From the NCBI GenBank assembly GCA_037974335.1, contig CM075760.1, forward strand, positions 69,606,657 through 69,670,656: 64,000 bases of DNA, in the 5' to 3' direction. The notes under the pieces were generated by a model, which worked only from the letters and a program-made list of their open reading frames with translations, was not told where the DNA came from and searched no databases. Source of the stretch: Prionace glauca. Its lineage: Eukaryota; Chordata; Chondrichthyes; Carcharhiniformes; Carcharhinidae. Below are positions 45,236-56,767 of the stretch, piece after piece; the first letter of the stretch is position 1, and each line of letters starts with the position of its first letter. A program made the translations under genes and the position numbers.

Positions 45236-45625
45236 CTGCACTGTGAAACAGTGGGTTAACGCTGCTGTCTCACCGCCAGGGACCCGGGTTCGATTCCCAG
45301 GGGCACGGTGACACAGTGGGTTAGACACTGCTGTCTCACAGCGCCAGGGACCCTGGTTCGATTCCTGGGGGCACGGTGACACAGTGGGTTAGCACTGCTG
45401 TCTCATAGCGCCAGGGACCCGGGTTCTGTTCCGGCCTGTTTGTGTGGAGTCTGCACATTCTCCCCATGTCTGCGTGGATGTCCTCTGGACTTCCTCCCAA
45501 ATTCTGAAAGATGTGCTGGTTTGGTACATTATCCCGAACAGGTACTGGACAGTGGATACTCAGGGAGTTTCATACTAACTTCATTGCAATGTTAAGGTAA
45601 GCCTTTCTTGTGACGAATAAATTAA
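45236..45625 (+). mobile_element. SINE with three tandem tRNA-like heads
   Basis: The head unit 'gacacagtgggttag(a)cactgctgtctca(c/t)agcgccagggaccc(g/t)gg', with a B-box GGTTCGATTCC or near match, occurs three times. The copies lie at about 45248-45300, 45300-45366 and 45367-45440. One body and the tail 'cattgcaatgttaaggtaagcctttcttgtgacgaataaattaaac' follow. Confidence 0.88.
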
Positions 45626-45879
45626 ACTTTATAGATCAGTCAATGTTGAAGGGATTCCAGGATCTGAATGGTTCACACCTGTTGCTGTCTTTGTCACTTG
45701 TTTCTGTATTTAGTGGTTATCGCGTTTGCCTAACACGTGAATGGTCCTCCTTCAAAAGCAGGCAGAAGCATTCATTTAGTGAGGGAAATCTGCATAATTT
45801 CAGTTTGTTACTGAACATAATCTGAAACTCGATGTTGCAGCCATATACACCTTCTCAGTTTTCTAAATAAAAACCTTTT

Positions 45880-46180
45880 GTTGATGTTTTGTTTGCACTT
45901 CAGCCCCACATTCCTGATCTACACAGAGCAGTTTCACAATGGTGCAGGGTTTCAGCCAATGAGGGAGACCCAGGCTCAGGCCCGCCCCTCATTCTCTCCA
46001 ATTGGTTGGAGGACCAGATGCTCCTGTACAGTCCTCCAGCCCCGCCTCCTCTTTCTATTAGTCCGGAGCTGCCATCAATCACATAGGCATTGTGACCTGC
46101 CAGTGACTGAGCATGTGCCATCCACCCGGCCAGCCTGAGGCAGATAGAACAGTTTCTACAGCGCAGAGGATTGTGGACAA
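45880..46180. promoter_or_regulatory. Promoter-like stretch with CCAAT and GC boxes
   Basis: Contains CAGCCAATGAGG, CCAATTGGTTGG and CCCCGCCTCCTC within about 110 bp, resembling the 60.9-kb region in front of a zinc-finger gene. No gene body was identified beside it, so it may be a relic. Confidence 0.35.
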
Positions 46181-46231
46181 TCTGGCTGCCATTAGAGATG
46201 GACAGTCTTTGTTTGAATCTGGGAAAGTGAG

Positions 46232-46780
46232 GATGAGATCCTGCCACAGGGCATCACAGTGGATAGGATTACTGTCTCACAGCACCAGGGACCCGTGTTC
46301 AATTCCGGCCTTGGGTCATTATCTGTATCGAGTTTGCACATTCTCCCTGTGTCTGCATGCATTTCCTCTGGATGCTCTGGTTTCCTCCTACAGTAAAAAG
46401 TCTGACAACACCAGGTTTTAGTCCAACCTATTTATTTGATAATATACTCACAAGCTTTCGAGGGGACTGCCTCTTCGTCAGGTGAATGGAGAGTTCTGGC
46501 CTCAGACAGAGCATACAAAGCACAGACAGTTTAGAGATTACTGATTAGAATGCGAATCCTCCTACAGTCCATGGATGCACAGGTTAGGTTGATTGGCCAT
46601 TCAAAATTGAGCCTAGTGTCAGGGGATTAGTATTAGAGAGAGGTCATTCCTCTGCTCTGAGTGTGGGAAGGGATTCACTGAGTTAAGCAACCTAATGACA
46701 TACCAATGCATGGGGTTGTGGGGATAAGGCCTGGTTGGTGCAGATTCGATGGGCAGAATGGCCTCCTGCACTGTAGGAAT
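46232..46780 (+). mobile_element. tRNA-headed SINE carrying two insertions
   Basis: The SINE head and body run at 46232-46394 and continue at 46557-46633 and from about 46713 to the tail 'gcctcctgcactgtaggaattct' at about 46780. A 162-bp repeat sits at 46395-46556 between two copies of TCCTCCTACAGT, a target-site duplication. A zinc-finger-coding piece sits at about 46636-46712. Confidence 0.8.
46636..46712 (+). pseudogene. Orphan C2H2 finger fragment inside a SINE
   Basis: On the plus strand it reads [20 protein letters not shown], then YQCMG, which is one zinc finger whose final His are replaced. Its flanks are the SINE phrases 'gtcaggggattag' and 'ggggttgtggggataagg', which are normally close together. 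Confidence 0.8.
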
Positions 46781-46784
46781 TCTC

Positions 46785-47215
46785 ATACGAGTTAGGAGCA
46801 GGCCACCCAGCTTTTTGAGGCTATTCCATTGTTCAATATGATCGTGGCTGATCTGATTATAACCCTAACCCCACTTTCTTCCTCCCCTCCCCAACCTCCC
46901 TATAGAGTACAAAACCCAAGTTCCAGCTCCGACCATTCACACCGTGTGATGATAGTTTGCGTCCATCCTGACCTCTGTCAATATGTCAGTAACAAACCCA
47001 CACACCATTGTTTGTTAGTTTCACATATCAAATATTTAATAGCGTCAGGGTAACACCTGGAAAGTGAGAACAATAGCAGTTTACGTGGGTAAGTTTGGCG
47101 ATCAGCAATTTGGGGTTGATGACCAATTGTTACATAAGAACATAAGAAATAGGAGCAGGAGTAGGCCATCTGGCCCTTCGAGCCTGCCCCGCCATTCAAT
47201 AAGATCATGGCTTAC
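46785..47215 (-). mobile_element. LINE 3' end fragments
   Basis: About 46788-46915 ('gagttaggagcaggccacccagc...', 'ttcaatatgatcgtggctgatctgatt') and 47133-47215 ('acataagaacataagaaata') are minus-strand LINE 3' ends. Confidence 0.75.
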
Positions 47216-47990
47216 AGCAGAGAGGGTGTCCATCCAGCCCTTTGTGAGCACATGGTGGATCTGACGGACAAGATGGACATGAAGGGATATGAGAAAGAAA
47301 CGAGGGGAAGATGTGGGGTTCAGGGGAAGCCGTTCAGTCCAATGGGCTAGTGGAAGGGAGGAAGCAGCAGAGGCAGCTGATCAGATTGTCTCAATCTTAG
47401 TGACAGAGAAACTCCATGAAATCCTCACACTTATTGTTGGAGGTGAGGACGGAGGAGACAGGGGAGGGGAGAGACCTCCTGACGACGTCGGAGTTAGTAA
47501 AAAGAATACAAGTTTATTTGATGCAAAGTTGATTTATTTGACTTTTAGCAAGATGATCAGCCCCTATAGCTAGGGTGGGGTTTACTGACATCAGCAGAAA
47601 CAGACCCCAATGAACATGATTCAATCCTGAACATGATTAACAGCAAAATCTGATCACTGTATTTAATTGTGAACTCACTGGTATCTCAGCACATGGGATA
47701 AATAAGCAAATTCCTTCCAACATTCAGGGCAGGTGGAGGCTGTCCACACTGTGAAATTTCTGGGTACAGTGAGTTAAAATGATTTCCTGGGTGCATCTGC
47801 AGTGAGAGCACCTGAACGGTATCTCATCAGTATGAACATGTAGAAGTTGCAGTTCCCAGGAACATTTATTGTATTTCCCACAGTCCCGAGATTTAAAGGG
47901 TTTTTCCCAATGTGAAATTACTGGTGATCGAAGGAGGCAGGATGACTGAGAGGATCTGTTTTCTCATGTAGAGCAGGTGGACCTCCCCCT
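47216..47990. other. Intergenic / 3' flank of a zinc-finger gene
   Basis: An unassigned stretch at 47216-47520 has a purine-rich frame without a recognised domain. About 47640-47990 resembles the decayed 3' end of the zinc-finger gene next to it ('tggtatctcagca', 'gagcacctgaacgg', 'gtgtgaactctctggtg'). Confidence 0.45.
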
Positions 47991-48011
47991 AGTGTGAACT
48001 CTCTGGTGTTT

Positions 48012-48339
<328 letters not shown>

Positions 48340-49039
48340 CAGCAAGTCATTTGACTGGGTGAATTCCCTCCCACACTGGGAGCAGGTGAATGGTTTCTCC
48401 CCGGTGTGAACTCGCTGGTGTCTTACCAGGTGCGATAACTGAGCGAATCCCTTCTCACACACAGTGCAGGCGAACGGCTTCTCCCCTGTGTGAACTCGCT
48501 GGTGTCTCTGTAGATGTGGTAACTGAGTGAATCTCTTCCCACACTCAGAGCACATGAATGGTCTCTCCTCAGTGTGAACTCGCTGGTGCCGCAGCAGGTT
48601 AGTGGAATTAATAAAACTCTTCCCACACTCGGAACAGAGGAAGGGCCTCTCCCCGGTGTGAACCAGCAGGTTGGTTGACTGAGTAAATCCCTTCCCACAC
48701 TCGGGACAAGTGAACCCCCTCTTCACACTGCGACCTTGCTGGTGTGTCAGCAGGTTGGATGACCGAGTGAATCCCTTTCCACGTTTGGGGAAAGTGAGGA
48801 GCTTTTCCCCAGAGTGTGTGCATTGGTGTTCAGTGAGGTCAGACGATCGTGTGAACGCAGCCCCACAGTGAGAGCAGCTGAATAGTCTCTCGTCAGTGTG
48901 ACCGTGTTGATGGGACCCCGATTGCACAGAACTCTGAAAACAAGTCCCACCGTCTGGACATGTAAAAGGTCTTTCATCAGTCTCGCCTCGTTCGTCTGTC
49001 AGCAGGTTAGAGAACGGAATGAATCCCTTCCCAGACTCG

Positions 49040-49195
49040 GAGCGGGGAACCGGACCGTCCTCGGGGCGGGGAACTGGACCGTCCTCGGGGCGGGGAACCG
49101 GACCGTCCTCGGGGCGGGGAACCGGACCGTCCTCGGGGCGGGGAACCGGACCGTCCTCGGGGCGGGGAACCGGACCGTCCTCAGGCTGAACTCTC
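49040..49195 (-). repeat. 24-bp coding minisatellite (PEDGPVPR x6)
   Basis: Six copies of 'cggaccgtcctcggggcggg' with a 4-nt spacer keep the frame and encode PEDGPVPR six times, inside the degenerate middle of ZNF-1. Confidence 0.93.
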
Positions 49196-50156
49196 CGGTG
49201 TCCCTGCTGACTGGGTGAGACTGTGACTCCCTTCCCAGACTCGGTGCAGCTCAAAGTTCTTGCCTCAGTGTGAACTCGCTTGTGCCCCTCCCAGCTGGAT
49301 AAGGTAGTGAATCCCTTCCCACACTCAGAGCAGATAAATGGTCTCTCCCCAGTGTGAATTCTCTGGTGATCCAATAGGTGGGATGACCGAGTGAATCCCT
49401 TCCCACACTCAGAGCAGATAAATGGTCTCTCCCCAGTGTGCGCCCGATGGTGTCTGAGCAGGTCATTTGCCTGAGTGAATCCCTTCCCACACTCGGAGCA
49501 GGTGAATGGTCTCTCCCCAGTGTGAACTCGCTGGTGTCTCTGCAGATGAGATAACTGAGTGAATTCCTTTCCACAATCAGAGCAGGTGAATGGTCTCTCC
49601 CCAGTGTGAACTTGCTAGTGTCTCTGCAGGTTGGATGAATTTGTGAATCCGTTGCCACACACAGGGCAGGTGAAAGGCCTCTCTCCAGTGTGAACACGCT
49701 GGTGTGTCTGTAAATTAGTTGAATTAATGAATCCCTTCCCACATTCAGAGCAGGTGAAGAGCCTCTCCCCAGTGTGAGTGTGTTGGTGTGTCAGCAGGCA
49801 GGATAACTGAGTGAATTCCTTTCCACACACAGAGCAGGTAAACGGCCTCTCCCCAGTGTGAACTCGTTGGTGGCTGAGAAGGGTGAATGATCGAGTAAAT
49901 CCTTTCCCACAAACACTGCAAATGAACAGCCTGCCTCCAGTGTGAGCTCGCTGATGTTTCAAAAGGCCAGATGATTGGCTGAATCTTTGTCCACACACAG
50001 AACACGTGTACCGTTTCTCCCCGCTGAGAACGGGACTGTTTCCTTCCATGTTGGAAGTCCTGTGATATTCAGGTTATGACAAACTGGATGATTCTCAGAT
50101 TCTGGTGTGATGTTTGATTCGAGATTCCCGATTGTCAATCCCCCTCCTCTTCAATC

Positions 50157-52560
50157 CTGTGATTTAAAACAGAAAAAAAGGGAGTGAGAGAGAATTCACA
50201 CAAACACAAAAGTAGCCTGTGAATGTGAGCTGAATGAATGTGGTAAATTTGTGGGGCCAGCAGGAGGAAAAAGTGATCATGAAAACTGCTCAATCTCCAC
50301 AAAAACCCAACTGGCTCAGCAACACCCTTCAGGGAAGGGAGGTGGGTCTACACATGACTATTGGATACATGGGAGGAGAGAGAAAGAGGCAGGAAGTGAA
50401 GAATAGGGATTTTATTTACTGACAACTAACCAGTACCTTAACAGAATCTTCCAATCCCTCAAACTCCACCCAAGGATCACAGGAGCTGATCTGTGAGAGA
50501 GAACAGAGTCAATGTTTCAGACTTTGGTTCCATCCCCACAGATGCTGTCTGACCTGTTGAGATTTTCCAGCATTTTGTTTCATAATTACAAAGAACAGAG
50601 AACAACACAGCCTGGGAAACCGGCCCTTCGGCCCAACGAGCCTGTGCCACCATTTTAACATTGTGAGTGCCCTCTTCTCCCTACGACCTTTGTCTACGCC
50701 TATTGGACTCCACAATAAAGGAATTATAACCAGATTGAGGGGAGACTAATTTAGGGACAATGTGTTACTGCCAATCAGCCTAAGTGCACGTTTTTTGGGG
50801 TGTGGGAGGAAACCTGAGCTCCCGGAGATAACCCATCCAAGCACGGGGAGAATGCGCAAACTCCCACAGATACTGGCCCAAATCCATGTATCTGCACAAC
50901 GAACAGTGATAGTCACTGAGCAGTCATGTTGCCCATCAGTTTAAGTGTACGCTAACGACATGAAGCACTAGGCAACTCTCGAAGCAACATCCAAGAGCAG
51001 CCCTCGCACGACCCATCACGTGTATGCACCTTGTTGGACAACAAGGCAGACCAGAGCACCTGTGGATTAAAAAAATTAGTCAATCGTGTTTCTAAAGTTG
51101 GTTCTGTGAGCAAGGCCTCCAATAAAATAATAGCAAAATAGAGCAGCTGTGGGAAATCTGAAATAAACACAGAAAATGCTGGAAATACTCACAGGTCAGA
51201 CAGTGGGTAAGATTCTCCGGCCTCCCAGCAGTGTGTTTCCCGCTGATGGGAAGTGATGTGATGTTTGCTAGCAGCAGGACTCTCTGATCAACTGCTCCCC
51301 ATGGGAATTCACATTAACATCACCCCACACCAGCAGAAAACCCACAGGCGGAGGTGTGTGCTGCCGGCAGGAATGCAGAATCCTACTGGCATGAATGGCC
51401 AGAGAATTCTGGTCAGAGTCCATGGAGAGAGAAACGGAGGAAAGGTGGTAGAGGCAGGAAATCTCACAACAAGTAAAAAGTATGTAATTGAGTCATAGAG
51501 GTTTACAGCATGGAAACAGGCCTTTCGATCTAACTTCTCAATGCAGCCCCTTTTTTTAAACCACTAAATTAATCCCAATTGCCCACGTTTGGGCCATATC
51601 CCTCTATAGCCATCCTCTCCTATGTAACTGTCTAAATGCTTTTTAATGGACAAAATTGTACCCCCCTCTACTACTGCCTCTGGCAGCTTGTTCCAGACAC
51701 TCACCACCCTCTGTGTGAAAAAATTGCCTTTCTGGACACTTTTGTATTTCCCCTCTCACCTTAAACCTATGCCCTCTAGTTTTAGATTCCCCTACCTTTG
51801 GGAAAAGATATTGACTATCTCGCTGATCTGTGCCCCTCATTATTTTATAGACCTCGATAAGATCACCCCTCAGCCTCCTACACTCCAGAGAAAAAAGTCA
51901 CAGTCTATCCAGCCTCTCCTTATAACTCAATCCATCAAGTCCCGTTGGAATCCTAGTAAATCTTTTCTGCACTCTTTCTAGTTTAATAGTATCCTTTCTA
52001 TAATAGGATGAACAGAACTCCACAGTACTCCAAGTGTGGTCTTGTACAACTTCAACAAGACATCCCAACTCTTGTATTCAATGTAGATTTTGAAACACCA
52101 CAGCACATGAGGCCATGGATCAAACTCTTTTAAGGCCAAACCAAATAAACAAAGTCAAATTACATTAGGACAAAGTAAAAGGGGCAGCTCCCCAAAAGGA
52201 AGGGGGAACGGCCCGAACAAAAACAAAAAGTACAAAAGAAACTTAAAACACATCAAATCAAAATGCAATTGTCGGGGTCTGTCATGCACCTCAGCCCCTG
52301 CGGTGCCCAGCGGGCGCGGAAGGCGGAACTCACTCAAAAGGTGGTGAATCAAGGGAATTCTCTGCCCGTTGAAGTGGTGGAGGCTACCTCGCTAAATTTA
52401 TTTAAGTCACGGGTAGATAGGTTTCTGACAGACAAGGGAATTCAGGGTTACGGGGAGAAAGAGGGAAAGTGGAACTGATCCACTTCAGATCAGCCACGAT
52501 CTTATTGAATGGCGGGGCAGGCTCGAAGGGCTAGATAGCCTATCCTATTTCTTATGTTCT
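50157..52560. other. Interval with repeats, possible ZNF-1 intron
   Basis: It holds the 'tctgacctgttgagattttccagcattttg' retroposon piece (about 50505-50580), a minus-strand SINE (about 50715-50900), a minus-strand LINE 3' part (51490-52085) and a plus-strand LINE 3' end (52315-52562). No coding exon was recognised. Confidence 0.6.
51490..52085 (-). mobile_element. CR1-like LINE 3' part, minus strand
   Basis: It starts with the 3' terminal 'atagaggtttacagcatggaaacaggcc' and continues in reverse through ORF2 C-terminal text ('caccctctgtgtgaaaaaattgcc', 'agacctcgataagatcacccctcag', 'cagcctctccttataactcaatcc'). It has no long frame. It belongs to a different LINE subfamily from 7851-8965. Confidence 0.82.
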
Positions 52561-52562
52561 TA
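52315..52562 (+). mobile_element. LINE 3' end, plus strand
   Basis: It encodes NSLPVEVVEATSLNLFKSRV and FLTDKGIQGYGEKEG, then the terminal 'aatggcggggcaggctcg...cttatgttcttaag'. It ends where the CpG-rich island begins. Confidence 0.85.
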
Positions 52563-53095
52563 AGGCATCGACTGCGCCCGCGGACACCGCATGCTCCCTC
52601 TCCAGGGAGAGGCCATTGATCAAGTGCTGGAAAATGTTCCCTAGTTTTGCTGGGGGTGGGGACACAGTCAGGATTGTTCCTGCTGCTGTCAGCAACATTA
52701 TCTCCTCCTGCTGACAGGGCTGGCCACGCATGCGCACCTCCGCACACGGCTCCCTCTCAAGATGGCGGCTGTTTAACCGGGGTCTCTAACGGCTGGAAGC
52801 GGGGTGATTCCGGACAACCGCGGGGCTGGCCTGGACCTTCTGATTCGGGGTTCAATGCTTTTACTTGGTATTTATAAACCTATTCCGATCACCTCCCTGC
52901 GCCCTCCGATCGCTCGGACTCGCCGCTACCTTACCCGCCGCAGAGACAAGAAAGCAGCAGCTTCCTCCGTCCAGCACTGCCACTGCGCATGCTCCAGACT
53001 GGGGCAGTTCTGCGCCTGCGCATTGCTACAGTGTGACGAGGATAGGAGACATTCACCGCCGCGAGTGATGCTGGGTAAATACCCCGCCATTCAAT
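52563..53095 (-). promoter_or_regulatory. CpG-rich island, candidate ZNF-1 promoter
   Basis: Motifs include a YY1-like CAAGATGGCGGCT (about 52758), NRF-1-like GCGCCTGCGCA (about 53011) and TGCGCATGC (about 52985). On the minus strand a candidate donor, GCGG|GTAAGG, lies at about 52934 and could end a non-coding first exon spliced to the ZNF-1 exon at 50156. The spacing fits, but the link is inferred only. Confidence 0.5.
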
Positions 53096-53399
53096 AGAAT
53101 AGCTTTTCTGTGAATGGCTGAGCAGACACTAATAGCCAATTCCGCACACGAGGACGGCCTCAACTGGGATCTTGGGTTCATGCCGCACTACCTGTAATCC
53201 CCACGACTCACCTGGGCTTGCAAAATCTCACTAACTGTCCTGTCTGGAGATAATACACGTCTCTTTAACCTGTGTTTAACCCTCTCTCCATTCACACTGT
53301 CTGTACTTTAAGACTTTATTACCTGTAAAAACTCACATTCCAACCATTATTTTGTAAATTGAGTTTGTGTCTTTATATGACTTGTTTGCGAACAGGTCT

Positions 53400-53930
53400 T
53401 CCACTCCCTTGATGAAGGTCGGCGCTCCAAAAGCTTGTGGCTTGTGCCACCAAATAAACCTGTTGGACTTTAACCTGGTGTTGTGAGACTTACAGAGAGA
53501 TTCCAGCCAATGTTTCGTGGCTGGATGAGCCTTCATCATGGATTGGCTTGATTTACTTACTCTGAGCGTAACAAACACAGTTTTTATTCCAATAACAAGA
53601 GTCAGGCTGTAGTGTGTTAGTGAACACAGTATTGGATCCAATGTAATGATAGTACAGACAGTATTGAATCCGTGCAGTACAGAAGGAGTCACTGAGCCTA
53701 TACTGACAATGATCCCATTCAGTCCTATCCTCGTAACCCATTCAGTTATCCTGCTAATCCCCGACACTAAGGGCCAATTTAGCATGGCCAATCGATCTAA
53801 TCTGCACATTTTTGGAGTGTGGGAGTAAACCCACATACACAGGGAGAATGTGCAGACTCCACACAGACCCGGGTTCCTAGCACTGTGAGGCAGCAATGCT
53901 AACCACCGTGCTGCCTGGCTGGCTGTGTTT
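53400..53930 (-). mobile_element. SINE-like repeat and tRNA-headed SINE, minus strand
   Basis: 53400-53490 is the 'gatgaaggtcggcgctcc...caacaccaggttaaag' family. About 53640-53925 is a SINE from tail ('cgtgcagtacagaaggagtcactgag') to head ('ggcagcaatgctaaccaccgtgctgcc'). Confidence 0.78.
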
Positions 53931-54400
53931 TGAGAAATCTCATTAAAATCTGGAACTCAGACGGGGATATGGGTTGATGTTAAGTGGGAATCAGATTTAC
54001 AGAATGGGTTCCTGTAATTGCAGCAATCCAATTGCTAGATGTTGGTAAGAAAAGGGAAGTATTTAAAGTGGAGACCATGGGTGTGTTCAAGGATAATGAT
54101 GGAGTTTATGAACTGAGAAAATACTGAGAGCAAAGAAATCAATCTAGAAAATTGTAGTCACTTCACGTCGTTCCAGAAGTGGAGTCTGGTTGTGGAGATG
54201 TCAGGTTTTACACAGCACATGGTCATTCTGAATGGAGAATCTCTGAGTTGTACAATTCATATCATTCAGGAGCAGATTGTCTGCTCAGACAGAGGAAGGT
54301 TTCTGTGACATCAATGAAAAGCAACATACGCACGCACACACACACACAGAGTCTCACACACACACACAGAGTCTCACACACACACACACACACAGAGTCT

Positions 54401-54436
<36 letters not shown>

Positions 54437-55190
54437 CTCTCACACACACACACACACACTTCAAATCATCTCCTGTCACTTTATTGTTTTAGTCTTTTTG
54501 AAATAAATCATTCGTAAGTATTTGTTGAGATTCCCCTGAAACACGTCTAGATTGTTCATTTCACTCCCTGTAGTTGTGATTTCCATATTCTCACCACTCT
54601 GTGTGGAGAAATTTATCCTGGATTTCCTATTGGATTTCTTAATGACTGTTTTAAATTGATGGTCTCCAGTTTCCCAGTAACTTCACTGCAGTGTTAATGT
54701 AAGCTTACTTGTGACGAATAAATAAACTTTACATTTTGCTCTTCCCCTCAAGAGGAAACACTATTTCAGTGTCTAAACATTTTTATAATTTTGAGGACCT
54801 CTGCTCAGGTTACCCCTCAGCCTTCATTTCTCAAGAAAGCAGAGCTCGCTTGTCAATCCTTTCCTGATAAAAACACACACACATTTTGAAAGTCATTTAT
54901 GGGATGTGGGCATTGCTGGCTTTGCCAGCATTTATGGCTAATCCCTGATTGCCCTTCAGAAGGTGGTGGTGAGCTGGCTTCTACATTAAAATCTCATCAT
55001 TAAAATCTTCTCTGCACCCTCTCCAGTGCCTGGATGTTTAAAAAAATAATACGGTGACCAGAATGTAAGCAGTAGTCAGTAAGATTCTTGATCAGAGAGT
55101 CACTGATTTTCCATAAGCGGGTTGAGTTTATCCACGGTTTTAAATTAGATTATTAGGAAGCAACATTTTAAAAATTCTTTGTAAACTAAT
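53931..55190. other. Intergenic with simple repeats and SINE tails
   Basis: A (CA)n/GAGTCT array lies at about 54330-54460. A SINE tail, 'cttcactgcagtgttaatgtaagc', lies at about 54680-54735. SINE body text ('catttatgggatgtgggcattgctggc') lies at about 54893-54990. No gene was seen. Confidence 0.6.
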
Positions 55191-55191
55191 T

Positions 55192-56733
55192 TTACAGGAA
55201 ATAGATTTCCCCGGAATCCAGCGACGTCTGGAAAATAACCACCAAGGCATTCACTATAACCTCCGCCATTTCTTTCAGAACCCTCGGGTGCATTCCATCC
55301 GGTCCTGGGGACTTGTCCACAATCAGCCCCTCCAGTCTGTCGAGCACCACCTCTCTAGTAACAGTAATGTCATTAAGACCCTCCATTCCTACCACCTTTC
55401 CATCGCTAACACCCGGCAAATTATCCACGTCCTCCTCCGTGAAGACAGAAACAAAAAAGTTATTCAAGACCTTAGCCATATCCCCATCCCCTACCACTAG
55501 CTCCCCTTTCTCATCCTCTAAAGGACCAACGTTTACCCTAGCCAGCCTCTTCCTTTTTATATATTTATAAAAACTCTTGCTATCCTTTTTTATATTAAGT
55601 GCTAGCCCAGCCTCATAGCTTCTCCTACCCTCCTTTATCAATTTCTTTGTCAATCTTTGTTGACATTTAAACCTTTCCCAATCCTCTTCTCGCCCACTGC
55701 TCTTAGCTACTCTAAACTCCTCCGCTTTTAATTTAACACTTTCCTTCACCTCCTTTGTTATCCACGGCTTATTACCTCTCCTCCTACTGTCCTTTTTAAC
55801 CATCGGAATAAATTTCTGCTGAGCACCAAGAAAGATCTCCTTAAAGATCCTCCACTGCTCCTCAGCAGACCTACCTTCCAAAGCGCTCCCCCAGTCCACA
55901 TTCGCCAATTCTTCTCTCATCCTACCATACTCCCCACTATTCAAACAAAGGACGCGTGTCTGGGAACCCACTTTCTCCTCCTCCATCTGCACCAGAAACT
56001 CCACCATACAATGATCACTCTCTCCAAGAGGATCCTTCACCGCAAGGTCCCTAATTCTACCCGCCTCATTACATAGCACCAGATCCAAGATAGCTCGCTC
56101 CCTCGTCGGCTCCAACACACACTGTTCAAGGAAATTATCCCGGCAGCATTCCAAGAACTCCTCCTCGAGCCCACCTCGTCCAACATGGGTCGACCAATCA
56201 ATATGCAGATTGAAATCTCCCATAACTACTGCCGTCCCATTCCTGCACGCTGCACTTATTTGCGCGTTAACAGCCCGCCCCACCTCCAGATCATTATTCG
56301 GGGGCCTATAGACGACACCCACTAGCGTCTTCCTCCCTTTTCTGTTCCTAATCTCCACCCACAACGATTCCACTTTCTGCTCCTTGGCTCCGATATCATC
56401 CCTTGCTACCACCTTGATACTATCCTTAATCAGCAGAGCTACGCCACCCCCTCTTTCCTCCTGCCTATCCTTCCTAAACACTTGATAACCCTGTACATTC
56501 ATCTCCCAGTCCCTGTCACCTTGCAGCCATGTCTCTGTAATGGCCACCAGATCGTATCCATTTGTGTCGATCTGCGCCATCAGCTCATCCACTTTATTCC
56601 GAATGCTTCGTGCATTCAGATAAAGCGCTTTCATCCCAGCCTTCACCTGGACCCTACTTGCCGTAACGCCACCAATTGGGACATCCTTGGCCTCTTCCCT
56701 TACCTGTACCCTATCCTTAACTTTAGACCTCAT
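55192..56733 (-). CDS. LINE ORF2 N-terminal part (endonuclease)
   Basis: An AP-type endonuclease domain occupies about residues 35-250. It has LNARSIRNKVDEL (metal/DNA Asn), ITETWL (catalytic Glu), VYRPPNND, MGDFNLHIDW, ILDLVL and SDHCMVEF (the catalytic Asp-His pair), all present. The linker follows, with KPWITKEVKESV and FYKYIKRKRLARVNVGPLED. The reverse transcriptase begins at DKSPGPDGMHPRVLKEMAE and is cut off after LDSGE, before the catalytic FADD. The endonuclease frame is fully open, so the copy is fairly young, but it cannot make a complete enzyme. Confidence 0.9.
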   Translation of the reverse strand: MRSKVKDRVQVREEAKDVPIGGVTASRVQVKAGMKALYLNARSIRNKVDELMAQIDTNGYDLVAITETWLQGDRDWEMNVQGYQVFRKDRQEERGGGVALLIKDSIKVVARDDIGAKEQKVESLWVEIRNRKGRKTLVGVVYRPPNNDLEVGRAVNAQISAACRNGTAVVMGDFNLHIDWSTHVGRGGLEEEFLECCRDNFLEQCVLEPTRERAILDLVLCNEAGRIRDLAVKDPLGESDHCMVEFLVQMEEEKVGSQTRVLCLNSGEYGRMREELANVDWGSALEGRSAEEQWRIFKEIFLGAQQKFIPMVKKDSRRRGNKPWITKEVKESVKLKAEEFRVAKSSGREEDWERFKCQQRLTKKLIKEGRRSYEAGLALNIKKDSKSFYKYIKRKRLARVNVGPLEDEKGELVVGDGDMAKVLNNFFVSVFTEEDVDNLPGVSDGKVVGMEGLNDITVTREVVLDRLEGLIVDKSPGPDGMHPRVLKEMAEVIVNALVVIFQTSLDSGEIYFL

Positions 56734-56767
56734 AGCGTCACCTACCCTCGCACCCTCCCCCCCCTAA

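Noticed and set aside
47216-47573. Frame with GGEDGGDRGGERPP as a possible exon
   Set aside because: No splice context, domain or conserved partner could be seen, so it was kept only as unassigned DNA.
54179-54517. 112-codon frame with His-Thr repeats
   Set aside because: It is driven by a (CA)n/GAGTCT simple repeat.
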